NCBI GenBank assembly: GCA_022564455.1
Contig: JADFLK010000032.1
Location: 1-10,802 of the forward strand
Origin: Bacteroidota bacterium
GTDB lineage: Bacteria; Bacteroidota; Rhodothermia; Rhodothermales; Rubricoccaceae
Reading direction: 5' to 3'
Length of the DNA stretch: 10,802 nt
Below, piece by piece: positions 1 through 5,755 of this stretch. Numbering within the stretch: the first letter of the stretch is position 1; every line of letters begins with the position of its first letter. Below the pieces are notes generated by a model. The model saw only the letters and a program-made list of their open reading frames with translations, searched no databases and had not been told where the DNA came from. The position numbers were made by a program, and so were the translations under genes.

Positions 1-498
1 CCTCTCAATCCATTAACAAACTGTGTCACTGGAGATGACGACGGGGATGGCGGGATCGGCACATCGGACATCGATGCAGTTGCCCTAACTGCAGGTACTC
101 AGTACATCCTCGTTACAACTGGATTTTCAGCCGGCAACGAAGGGGCCTTCACGAACACCATCGATGGTCCTGGCGGATCGACCATTTCGTTGGGTGTAAT
201 CGTTGCGGTCGAGCCGTCGGCAGAAACCCCAGAATCGCATGTGCTTTCAAGCGCCTACCCGAACCCGTTCAACCCACAGAGCCAGTTCACGCTTACAGTT
301 GCCCAGGTGCAGCACGTAACGGCAGAGCTTTACAACATGCTGGGCCAACGCGTAACGGTACTTTTCGACGGGAGGGTTGGAACCAACCAGGCTAAGAACA
401 TCACGATTGACGGCGCCGGTCTTTCGAGCGGCATGTACATCGTGCGTGTGAATGGAGAGACCTTCAGCGACGCGATTGGTGTGACGCTGCTGAAATGA
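1..498 (+). CDS. C-terminal part of a secreted protein with a type-A T9SS sorting domain (5' end outside the window)
   Basis: The frame is open from base 1 to the TGA at 496-498, giving 165 residues of a longer protein; the TTG at 190 is internal and not a start. The first part (LTAGTQYILVTTGF, then EGAFTNTIDGPG) resembles the beta-sandwich pre-peptidase C-terminal-like modules of exported proteins, a tentative call. From about base 247 the protein has the classic Bacteroidota secretion tail: YPNPFNP at 256-276, then a strand-rich segment with LYNMLGQRV and the closing GLSSGMYIVRV. In this family the tail directs a protein that has crossed the outer membrane through the type IX system to the cell surface, where it is usually cleaved off. 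The catalytic or binding part of the protein lies upstream, so its role is unknown. The sorting domain call is firm. Confidence 0.9.
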   Translation, partial: PLNPLTNCVTGDDDGDGGIGTSDIDAVALTAGTQYILVTTGFSAGNEGAFTNTIDGPGGSTISLGVIVAVEPSAETPESHVLSSAYPNPFNPQSQFTLTVAQVQHVTAELYNMLGQRVTVLFDGRVGTNQAKNITIDGAGLSSGMYIVRVNGETFSDAIGVTLLK

Positions 499-510
499 AG
501 ACGCACTGCG

Positions 511-556
511 TCGTCATCCTGAATCCCGCAACGCGGGATGAAGAATCTCCTTGAGG
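511..556. repeat. Dispersed-type intergenic repeat with a small hairpin
   Basis: The flanks TCGTCATCCTGA (511-522) and GAAGAATCTCCTTGAGG (540-556) resemble, from memory, an intergenic sequence that recurs in many bacterial genomes (roughly CGTCATCCTGAGCGAAGCGAAGGATCT). Its centre is replaced here by a 7-bp hairpin, ATCCCGC (523-529), AAC, GCGGGAT (533-539). Only one copy lies in the window, so its repetitive nature is an inference. Confidence 0.4.
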
Positions 557-579
557 AAAGCTTCTCACTTGATCAACAC

Positions 580-613
580 GGGCGGCTCCCCGCAGCATTG
601 CGGGGAGCCGCCC
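580..613. terminator. Strong 14-bp hairpin, probable terminator after the T9SS gene
   Basis: GGGCGGCTCCCCGC (580-593) pairs perfectly with GCGGGGAGCCGCCC (600-613) around a 6-base loop. It sits 82 bases after the stop of the secreted protein and upstream of the toxin-antitoxin operon. The following bases (ATCTCTCTTC) are pyrimidine-rich but hold no long T run. It may therefore be an inefficient intrinsic terminator or a REP-like palindrome. Confidence 0.6.
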
Positions 614-650
614 ATCTCTCTTCAAACTATTCGAGCACGAAGAAATCCAC

Positions 651-680
651 ACGTTGCAACGTAGATCAAAGCGTTGCAAC
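651..680. promoter_or_regulatory. Tandem palindromes, candidate operator of the toxin-antitoxin operon
   Basis: The palindrome GTTGCAAC occurs at 653-660 and again at 673-680, with centres exactly 20 bp apart, about two helical turns. The first copy extends to a perfect 12-bp palindrome, ACGTTGCAACGT (651-662). Both copies share CGTTGCAAC. They end 46 bases before the antitoxin start at 727. Ribbon-helix-helix antitoxins typically bind paired palindromes of this kind and repress their own operon. The binding itself is inferred. Confidence 0.6.
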
Positions 681-726
681 CATTTCCATAGAATGGGGTT
701 GTAGCCTCTCCTTCCACCCCAACACC

Positions 727-987
727 ATGTCAACGTCCGAAATCCGTTGGTTCGGGATGAAGCTGACCCCGGCGCAAAAGCAAAAGATCAAACGCCTCGC
801 TGCGCGCGAGGGCATGTCGGCCAAAGAAGCCATCATGCATCTTGTCGACGAGGCGCTCGACGACGAGGAGCCGCTGAAGGCTCCTGAGGGTTCCTTCCTC
901 GACGGCATCGAGCACCTCATCGGATCGCTGGAGGGACCGGGTGATCTCTCGACGAACCCCAAGTATATGGAAGGGTTCGGCGAGTGA
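727..987 (+). CDS. VapB-like ribbon-helix-helix antitoxin
   Basis: This 86-residue protein is the likely antitoxin of the PIN toxin encoded next to it. Residues 5-45 fit a ribbon-helix-helix DNA-binding domain: a short strand (IRWFGMKLT) followed by two helices (PAQKQKIKRLAAREG and SAKEAIMHLVDEAL). The acidic C-terminal half, ending [14 protein letters not shown], fits a flexible tail that would wrap the toxin and block its active site. The ATG at 727 was preferred because it keeps the N-terminal strand; the ATG at 757 would cut into it. The frame is open back to 538, but that part runs through intergenic hairpins and is not convincing coding sequence. The stop overlaps the toxin start by 4 bases (GTGA at 984-987), a sign of translational coupling. 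The exact antitoxin family is not certain. Confidence 0.75.
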   Translation: MSTSEIRWFGMKLTPAQKQKIKRLAAREGMSAKEAIMHLVDEALDDEEPLKAPEGSFLDGIEHLIGSLEGPGDLSTNPKYMEGFGE

Positions 988-1403
988 CCATCCTCCTTGA
1001 CACCGGGCCTCTGGTAGCCCTACTCGATCGCCGCGACGCCTTTCATGCGTGGTCTACGGAGCAAGCTGGCCTGCTTTCTTCGCCGTTTCATACGTGCGAG
1101 GCCGTCCTTACAGAGGCGTTCTTCCTGGTCCGTCGTCTTAGCAACGGGCCTGGCCAACTCATCGAACTTCTCCAGAGTAATCGCATCGTCTGCTCTTTTT
1201 CATATCTCACTTTCGATTCCCGCATCCACACCTTAATGCAACGCTATGCCAACGTTCCCATGTCCTTCGCCGACGCATGCTTAGTCTGTATGGCTGAACA
1301 GGGCGAAAGTTCGGTCTTCACTCTCGACGGCGACTTCCGCATATACCGCCTAAAAAGAAACAAGCCTATTCCGTTGATCACACCTGGACGCAAGGCCCGT
1401 TGA
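984..1403 (+). CDS. vapC: PIN-domain ribonuclease toxin, VapC type
   Basis: This 139-residue protein has the PIN nuclease layout. An N-terminal strand carries the first metal-binding aspartate ([13 protein letters not shown]6). It is followed by E44 in [12 protein letters not shown]97 in [13 protein letters not shown], and D115 and D117 in [10 protein letters not shown] near the C-terminus. All the acidic residues needed to bind Mg2+ or Mn2+ are present, so the nuclease is probably active. Known VapC toxins cut tRNAs or rRNA and are held inactive by the partner antitoxin; the target here is unknown. The start is a GTG that overlaps the antitoxin stop. The stop (1401-1403) lies 2 bases before the mnmG ATG, so the toxin and mnmG are very likely on one transcript. 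Confidence 0.88.
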   Translation: MTILLDTGPLVALLDRRDAFHAWSTEQAGLLSSPFHTCEAVLTEAFFLVRRLSNGPGQLIELLQSNRIVCSFSYLTFDSRIHTLMQRYANVPMSFADACLVCMAEQGESSVFTLDGDFRIYRLKRNKPIPLITPGRKAR

Positions 1404-1405
1404 CA

Positions 1406-3355
1406 ATGCTAACTAACTCTGCTCAATTCGACGTCATCGTAGTAGGCGGCGGCCACGCCGGCGCTGAGGCTGCCCATGCTTCTGCGCGGATGGGGGCAAA
1501 GACATTGCTCATCACGATGAGCTTGCAGGCCATTGGGCAGATGTCGTGCAATCCAGCGATTGGCGGTATCGGGAAGGGCCAGATTGTCCGCGAGATCGAC
1601 GCACTGGGCGGGTTGATGGGGAAGATCGCTGATCGGACGGGCATCCAGTTTCGGATGCTCAACCGGCGGAAAGGCCCCGCGGTCTGGAGTCCGCGTTGCC
1701 AGAGCGACCGCATGGCGTACGCGGCTGCCGTGCGCGAAGAACTAGAGGCCCTCCCCAACCTGTTCCTTCGCCAGGATATGGCCACGGAAATTCTTTCCGA
1801 GGACGGGCGTGTAACGGGTATCCGCACGCAGACGGAGCAGACCTTCAACGCCCCGTGCGTCATTCTCACGAACGGCACTTTCCTGAACGGAACCATCCAC
1901 ATCGGGCGCCGCACGTACGGCGGAGGACGTGCCGGTGAACGTGCAGCCGTGGGCATTACCGCGAGTCTGGAGAAGCTGGGCTTTGAAGTCGGGCGGCTGA
2001 AAACGGGTACGCCACCCCGTATTGATGGGCGCACGATCGACTACAGTGTGTGCGAGGAGCAACCCGGCGACCCGGAGCCGCGCCCGTTCTCGTTCCTGAC
2101 CGACGCACTTCCGACCGACACGGTCTCATGCTGGCTGACGTACACCAACACATCCGTCCACGAGACGCTCCGAACCGGTTTTGCCGATAGCCCGATGTTC
2201 GCCGGGCGGATTAAGGGGCAGGGTCCGCGCTACTGCCCGTCCATTGAGGACAAAATTGACCGCTTCGCCGACAAGAACAGACACCAACTTTTCCTCGAGC
2301 CAGAAGGCCTGAACACGTACGAGATCTACGTCAACGGCTTCTCGACATCGCTGGCGGAGGAAGTCCAACTTGCGGCTTTGCGCCAAGTCCCCGGGCTTGA
2401 AATGGTCCACCTGCTCCGGCCGGGCTATGCCATCGAATACGACTACTTCCCACCCCACCAGGTACGGTACTCGCTCGAAACCAAGAACGTTGAGGGTCTC
2501 TTTTTCGCCGGGCAGATTAACGGGACCACGGGCTACGAGGAGGCTGCCGCTCAGGGCTTGATGGCGGGTATCAACGCCGTGCGGAAACTCGGTAGCGAGG
2601 AACCCCTGGTCCTCCGCCGCGACCAGGCGTACATCGGGGTCCTCATCGACGACCTCGTAGCGAAGGGCACCGACGAACCTTACCGCATGTTTACCTCGCG
2701 CGCCGAGCATCGCCTGCTCCTCCGCCAGGACAATGCCGATCGCCGCCTCACCCGCCTTGGCTACGACCTGGGCCTCGCCACGCGGGAGCGGCTGGACAGG
2801 TTCGAGAAAAAGGAATCCGCGCTCGGCGAAACCCTTGGCCGACTACGCGGCAATTCTGCCAGGCCAGAGCAGATCAACACATACTTTGAGTCGATTGAAA
2901 CAAAGCCCATTGCAACTAGCACGCGACTGGCGAAGCTGGCCCTTCGGCCGGAAGTAAACCTTGCTGATCTGTTAGATGCAGCCGGTCTGAACGACCTCGC
3001 CATTCCCATTGCCGGTGTGGAGCCCGTCGAGGAATTGGCCGAGGTAGAACTGAAGTACGCGGGCTATCTGGAGCGCGAGCGCGAGTTGGTGGAGAAAATG
3101 AAAGGTCTGGAGCGGTGGCGCGTTCCCGGCTCGTTCGACTTCCAGTCGGTGCAGGCCATTTCGCTGGAGGCCCGCGAGAAACTCTCGAAGATCCGCCCGG
3201 ACACACTGGGGCAGGCCTCGCGCATCTCCGGTGTCAGCCCGGCGGACATTTCGGTGCTGATGGTGCTGTTGAAGAGGAGGCAGGTAGATAATAGCCAGGT
3301 AGCCAGTAGGGATCCAGATGATGCAAATGAGAGGGAGGAACCGGTGGTGATTTGA
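1406..3355 (+). CDS. mnmG: tRNA uridine-5-carboxymethylaminomethyl modification enzyme MnmG (GidA)
   Basis: MnmG is the FAD-dependent partner of the GTPase MnmE; together they make the (carboxymethyl)aminomethyl group on wobble U34 of several tRNAs. Starting at ATG 1406 the protein has 649 residues. The FAD-binding motif is [12 protein letters not shown] (residues 12-23). Further hallmarks are [23 protein letters not shown] with C48, [11 protein letters not shown] with C277 (the same number as the essential E. coli cysteine), [17 protein letters not shown], and the C-terminal [13 protein letters not shown] block used to bind MnmE. A TTG at 1400 would add two residues and overlap the toxin stop; the ATG is simpler. 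About 23 residues after LKRRQ are extra compared with the usual family end and are encoded in a repeat-rich stretch. rsmG follows 45 bases later, the familiar gidA-gidB order. Confidence 0.97.
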   Translation: MLTNSAQFDVIVVGGGHAGAEAAHASARMGAKTLLITMSLQAIGQMSCNPAIGGIGKGQIVREIDALGGLMGKIADRTGIQFRMLNRRKGPAVWSPRCQSDRMAYAAAVREELEALPNLFLRQDMATEILSEDGRVTGIRTQTEQTFNAPCVILTNGTFLNGTIHIGRRTYGGGRAGERAAVGITASLEKLGFEVGRLKTGTPPRIDGRTIDYSVCEEQPGDPEPRPFSFLTDALPTDTVSCWLTYTNTSVHETLRTGFADSPMFAGRIKGQGPRYCPSIEDKIDRFADKNRHQLFLEPEGLNTYEIYVNGFSTSLAEEVQLAALRQVPGLEMVHLLRPGYAIEYDYFPPHQVRYSLETKNVEGLFFAGQINGTTGYEEAAAQGLMAGINAVRKLGSEEPLVLRRDQAYIGVLIDDLVAKGTDEPYRMFTSRAEHRLLLRQDNADRRLTRLGYDLGLATRERLDRFEKKESALGETLGRLRGNSARPEQINTYFESIETKPIATSTRLAKLALRPEVNLADLLDAAGLNDLAIPIAGVEPVEELAEVELKYAGYLERERELVEKMKGLERWRVPGSFDFQSVQAISLEAREKLSKIRPDTLGQASRISGVSPADISVLMVLLKRRQVDNSQVASRDPDDANEREEPVVI

Positions 3356-3394
3356 CGCCCCTATCTACCTCCCTCCCTATTTTGCTGCCTGGCT
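3282..3394. repeat. Inverted and direct short repeats spanning the mnmG 3' end and the rsmG leader
   Basis: AGGTAGATA (3282-3290) is the reverse complement of TATCTACCT (3362-3370). GAGGGAGG (3331-3338) is the reverse complement of CCTCCCTC (3368-3375), placing the mnmG stop in the loop. AGCCAGGTAGC (3293-3303) matches the complement of 3384-3394 at 10 of 11 bases. TAGCCAG is also repeated directly at 3292 and 3300. The arms overlap or cross, so they cannot all form together. This could be an attenuator, or a low-complexity repeat of the kind found between genes in this phylum. Confidence 0.45.
3351..3384 (+). promoter_or_regulatory. Possible weak promoter for rsmG
   Basis: TTTG at 3351-3354 and TATTTTG at 3378-3384 resemble the -33 and -7 boxes of Bacteroidota promoters, 23 bases apart, with the rsmG ATG 17 bases downstream. 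The -7 box is one base short of TAnnTTTG, so this is a weak candidate. Confidence 0.22.
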
Positions 3395-3400
3395 TTACAC

Positions 3401-4042
3401 ATGTGGAACCCCCTCGACGACCTCTCGCCCGCGCAACGAGAACAACTCGATGCATTCGCAGAGGAGTTAGCACGGATCAACAAGCGGGTCAATCTGGTTG
3501 CGTCGAGCACCATTCCGGATACCGAGGAACGGCACCTGATTCATTCGCTGGCGCTAGCTCATCGTGGCTTGCCCGATGGGGCCACCGTCGTCGATTTCGG
3601 GACGGGCGGCGGCCTTCCTGCCGTCCCTCTTGCCATTCGCTTTCCGAACGTCCAGTTCGTCGCTATCGACGCGATGCGGAAGAAAACGGAGGCCACCCGC
3701 CTGTTTGCGAGAAGGCTTGGACTCAGCAATCTTGAAGTCTGGAATGGTCGCGCCGAACAGTGGGATGGCTCGGCCCACTACGCCGTCTCCCGCGCGACCG
3801 CGCCTCTCCCCGACCTCTGGAAGTGGTTCGAGCGCGTGGTTGAGCCGCTCGGCTCCATCCCCGAAAACTGTTGGCCGCAGAGCCTCCTCGCACTAAAAGG
3901 CGGTGACATCACTGAGGAGATTGCTGCGTTGCTGGATGCCCTACCAAACCTGACGATTCAACGCACTGATCTCTATGAACTACTCGGACGGCCGTATTTC
4001 AGGGACAAAGAGATCGTGGCCGTATCCGATCCAAAGGGGTAG
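3401..4042 (+). CDS. rsmG: 16S rRNA (guanine-527-N7)-methyltransferase RsmG (GidB)
   Basis: RsmG uses S-adenosylmethionine to methylate N7 of G527 in the 530 loop of 16S rRNA; its loss is known to give low-level streptomycin resistance. The 213-residue protein is of normal length. It shows the N-terminal helix with RINKRVNLVA (residues 25-34), an ERHLIHSLAL segment, the SAM-binding motif VVDFGTGGGLPAVPLA (63-78), an acidic AID at the end of the next strand (88-90), the AVSRATAPL motif (128-136) and LLALKGGDI (162-170). The start at ATG 3401 gives the usual N-terminus. It lies 45 bases after mnmG in the common gidA-gidB arrangement and is probably cotranscribed, with the repeats in the gap able to modulate readthrough. 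A DFGTGGG glycine loop in place of DVGTGPG is a normal variant. Confidence 0.95.
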   Translation: MWNPLDDLSPAQREQLDAFAEELARINKRVNLVASSTIPDTEERHLIHSLALAHRGLPDGATVVDFGTGGGLPAVPLAIRFPNVQFVAIDAMRKKTEATRLFARRLGLSNLEVWNGRAEQWDGSAHYAVSRATAPLPDLWKWFERVVEPLGSIPENCWPQSLLALKGGDITEEIAALLDALPNLTIQRTDLYELLGRPYFRDKEIVAVSDPKG

Positions 4043-4046
4043 TGTT

Positions 4047-4075
4047 ACCTGTGACGCTCGGTTGTCACAACAGGT
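4047..4075. promoter_or_regulatory. Inverted repeat upstream of the WYL regulator, candidate operator or terminator
   Basis: TGTGAC (4050-4055) and GTCACA (4064-4069) are perfect inverted repeats with an 8-base spacer; ACC and GGT outside them extend the symmetry with a 3-base bulge. The element lies between the rsmG stop (4042) and the regulator ATG (4108). Possible roles are an autoregulatory operator for the WYL protein or a weak terminator for rsmG. No T run follows directly, which favours an operator. Confidence 0.45.
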
Positions 4076-4107
4076 GTAGTTTCTTGCATCCGACTGCTTG
4101 AAATACC

Positions 4108-5091
4108 ATGCCCTTCCGCCCCGACCGCTCGCTCCATAAAACGGAACGTCTGTTCGCGCTCGTTCTGCTGTTGCAAAACAAACCGAACATGACGAGCAAG
4201 GATCTGGCTGAGCACTTCGGTGTCAGCCGGCGGACGATCTTCCGCGACCTCCGCTCTCTCACCGATACCGGCGTGCCCCTCACGTACGCCGACGGCGGCG
4301 GCTACGAAATTCTGGAAGGCTATCAGCTTCCGCCGCTGATGCTCACGGCACGGGAAGCCGCCACAGTGCTCATCGGGACGGCGTTTACCAAGCTCCAACC
4401 CGATCCGTCCCTCCGCCAGGATGCCGATGAAGTGCGCCTGAAGATACGTTCCGTGCTGCCTGACACGATCAAGGAGTACATCGACCGGCTACACGAGCGA
4501 ACGGTGCTCTCGCCCTACAACGAAGTGCAGGTTCAGCGCCAGAGCATCGGTGAGGATGAAGGCTTATGGTTTGAACTTTCGGAAGCCGTGGCCCACCAGC
4601 GGTGCATAAAAATGACCTACTATACGCCTAGCCGCGACAAAGAGACGGCCCGGATGGCGGACCCGTTGGGTCTCGTTTACTACGCCGACCACTGGAATCT
4701 GATCGCCTTCGACCACCTCCGCGAGGAGGTCCGCAACTTCCGCCTGGACCGCATCCGAAAGCTCCGCACCCGCTTCGAAACGTTTGAACCGCCCGAAGGC
4801 TTCGACCTCAAGAAGTATTTGCGAGGCCGTGGAGAGAACCCTGAAAACGTGCGTATGGTCGTCCGTTTTCACAACCGAGCCTGGCGTTGGGCCAAACGCA
4901 GCCTCCCCGCGGACATTGAGCATGCAAAAGAAACCAAGGGCGCGACGGAGGTCACGTTCCACTTCGAAAACCCCGACTACGTGGCCAGATGGCTCCTCCG
5001 GTTTGGCTCGGATGTGAAGGTCCTGGAGCCTACTGCATTAAAGAAGGCGCACAAGGAGTTGGCAACAAATGTCGCCAAGCAGTACAGCTAG
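4108..5091 (+). CDS. WYL-domain transcriptional regulator (HTH-WYL-WCX)
   Basis: This 327-residue protein has the full layout of the widespread HTH-WYL family. A winged helix-turn-helix lies at residues 10-70, with the recognition region MTSKDLAEHFGVSRRTIFRDLRSL (28-51). A WYL ligand-sensing domain spans about 155-222 (CIKMTYYTPS, then DPLGLVYYADHWNLIAFDH). The C-terminal WCX extension covers about 246-322 (VRMVVRFHNRAWRWAKRS to RFGSDVKVLEP). The namesake W-Y-L triad appears as HWNLIAF, a common variation. WYL proteins act as repressors or activators that respond to nucleic-acid or nucleotide-like ligands, and some control DNA damage or phage-defence genes; no such gene is adjacent here. It is flanked by an inverted repeat upstream and the gene-poor region downstream. 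The target genes and ligand cannot be told from the window. Confidence 0.9.
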   Translation: MPFRPDRSLHKTERLFALVLLLQNKPNMTSKDLAEHFGVSRRTIFRDLRSLTDTGVPLTYADGGGYEILEGYQLPPLMLTAREAATVLIGTAFTKLQPDPSLRQDADEVRLKIRSVLPDTIKEYIDRLHERTVLSPYNEVQVQRQSIGEDEGLWFELSEAVAHQRCIKMTYYTPSRDKETARMADPLGLVYYADHWNLIAFDHLREEVRNFRLDRIRKLRTRFETFEPPEGFDLKKYLRGRGENPENVRMVVRFHNRAWRWAKRSLPADIEHAKETKGATEVTFHFENPDYVARWLLRFGSDVKVLEPTALKKAHKELATNVAKQYS

Positions 5092-5100
5092 CGCGGCTGC

Positions 5101-5163
5101 CTACATCACAATGGCCACGCGCTGGACCCGCACCCTACCATCCACCTCTAGCCGGACGGCATA
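5101..5163 (-). pseudogene. Possible C-terminal remnant of a disrupted gene
   Basis: Read on the minus strand, the 20 codons ending at the TAG at 5101-5103 give YAVRLEVDGRVRVQRVAIVM. They show alternating hydrophobic and charged residues and GC-rich third positions typical of the neighbouring genes. The frame changes character exactly at the left terminal repeat of the element at 5163, as if that element had cut off the rest of a gene that converged on the WYL regulator. No family can be assigned, and 20 codons is too little to be sure. Confidence 0.25.
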
Positions 5164-5352
5164 GGAGGCTGTTGAATTACGTGCTCCGCACACCAACGCG
5201 GGGCAGGCTGTCGCCGAAACGAGCGCGTCTCGGTTGAGATCAAGGTGCGAAATCGCAGGGGAATCGGTGATTCGTTGAGTATTTCGCAACGTAGAGATTG
5301 GGCAATCCAGCCGTTTGGCAGGAAGGTAGGTGGAGTTTTTCAACAGCATCCT
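5163..5352. mobile_element. 190-base MITE-like or IS remnant with terminal inverted repeats
   Basis: The left end AGGAGGCTGTTGAATTAC (5163-5180) matches the reverse complement of the right end (5335-5352, which reads AGGATGCTGTTGAAAAAC) at 15 of 18 positions. The GCTGTTGAA(AAA) end is typical of several DDE insertion-sequence groups. The 190 bases between hold no transposase and only short open frames, so this is either a non-autonomous miniature element or a solo remnant. No clear target-site duplication was found at the borders. Confidence 0.5.
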
Positions 5353-5683
5353 GGGAGGTTGTCTGACTTAGGCCGATTCTACTGCGGTGGCCGCAAATCG
5401 GCCCATTGCTCCGATCCTTTTCATTATCCCTCAGTACTGCAAGACGCCTCGAAATATGGAGGACATGGTCTTGATTCCTCATCCGCCTCGATACGATTCC
5501 CTAAGTCCGACCGGCTCCGGGCCGCGCCTCCCCAATCCGACACCTCCTCCTGCTCTTGTGCTTACGCGGCAGTGGACAAATAGCCCCGCTATATCCTGCT
5601 AAAATTCTAGCACGTAATAGATCGGGCGGAGGCGCCGTTGATCTGCTGTCCACGGGCATTCGTCGGCGCGCGCGCTGCCGACA

Positions 5684-5711
5684 CCCCATCCCGCAAGCCT
5701 GCGGGATGGGG
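5684..5711. terminator. 12-bp perfect hairpin upstream of the first toroid gene
   Basis: CCCCATCCCGCA (5684-5695) pairs with TGCGGGATGGGG (5700-5711) around a 4-base loop. A run of five T lies at 5728-5733, too far away for a classic intrinsic terminator. The hairpin ends 44 bases before the ATG at 5756, so it may lie in that gene's leader. Its core resembles the hairpins at 523-539 and 580-613, which makes a REP-like repeat an alternative. Confidence 0.4.
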
Positions 5712-5755
5712 GTTCCGTGGCACTCCTTTTTCAATCACGCAACTTCATCTCGACC

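Larger units (their letters stand above)
5092..5755. other. 664-base gene-poor region rich in inverted repeats
   Basis: No convincing complete gene lies here. The open frames have no recognisable domains and run through palindromes. From left to right the region holds a short coding-like tail on the minus strand (5101-5163), a 190-base element with terminal inverted repeats (5163-5352), a second imperfect inverted-repeat pair (5360-5372 and 5500-5512), a nested set of arms (GTGGACA 5572-5578 with TGTCCAC 5647-5653, enclosing a near-palindrome at 5597-5612), a 6-bp hairpin (GTCGGC 5662-5667 with GCCGAC 5677-5682) and a 12-bp hairpin (5684-5711). Confidence 0.7.

Noticed and set aside
538..726. 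Upstream extension of the antitoxin frame
   Set aside because: It runs through the 14-bp hairpin and the candidate operator palindromes; the protein pattern begins at 727.
1423..2034. 203-residue minus-strand open frame inside mnmG
   Set aside because: mnmG is unambiguous on the other strand; the shadow is arginine- and proline-rich, as expected from GC-rich complementary codons.
4050..4069. CRP/FNR-type binding site TGTGA...TCACA
   Set aside because: The spacer is 10 bases, not the 6 of the consensus, so the half-sites do not fit a CRP dimer.
5501..5734. 77-residue minus-strand open frame in the gap before the first toroid gene
   Set aside because: It is translated straight through two hairpins and has no recognisable motif.
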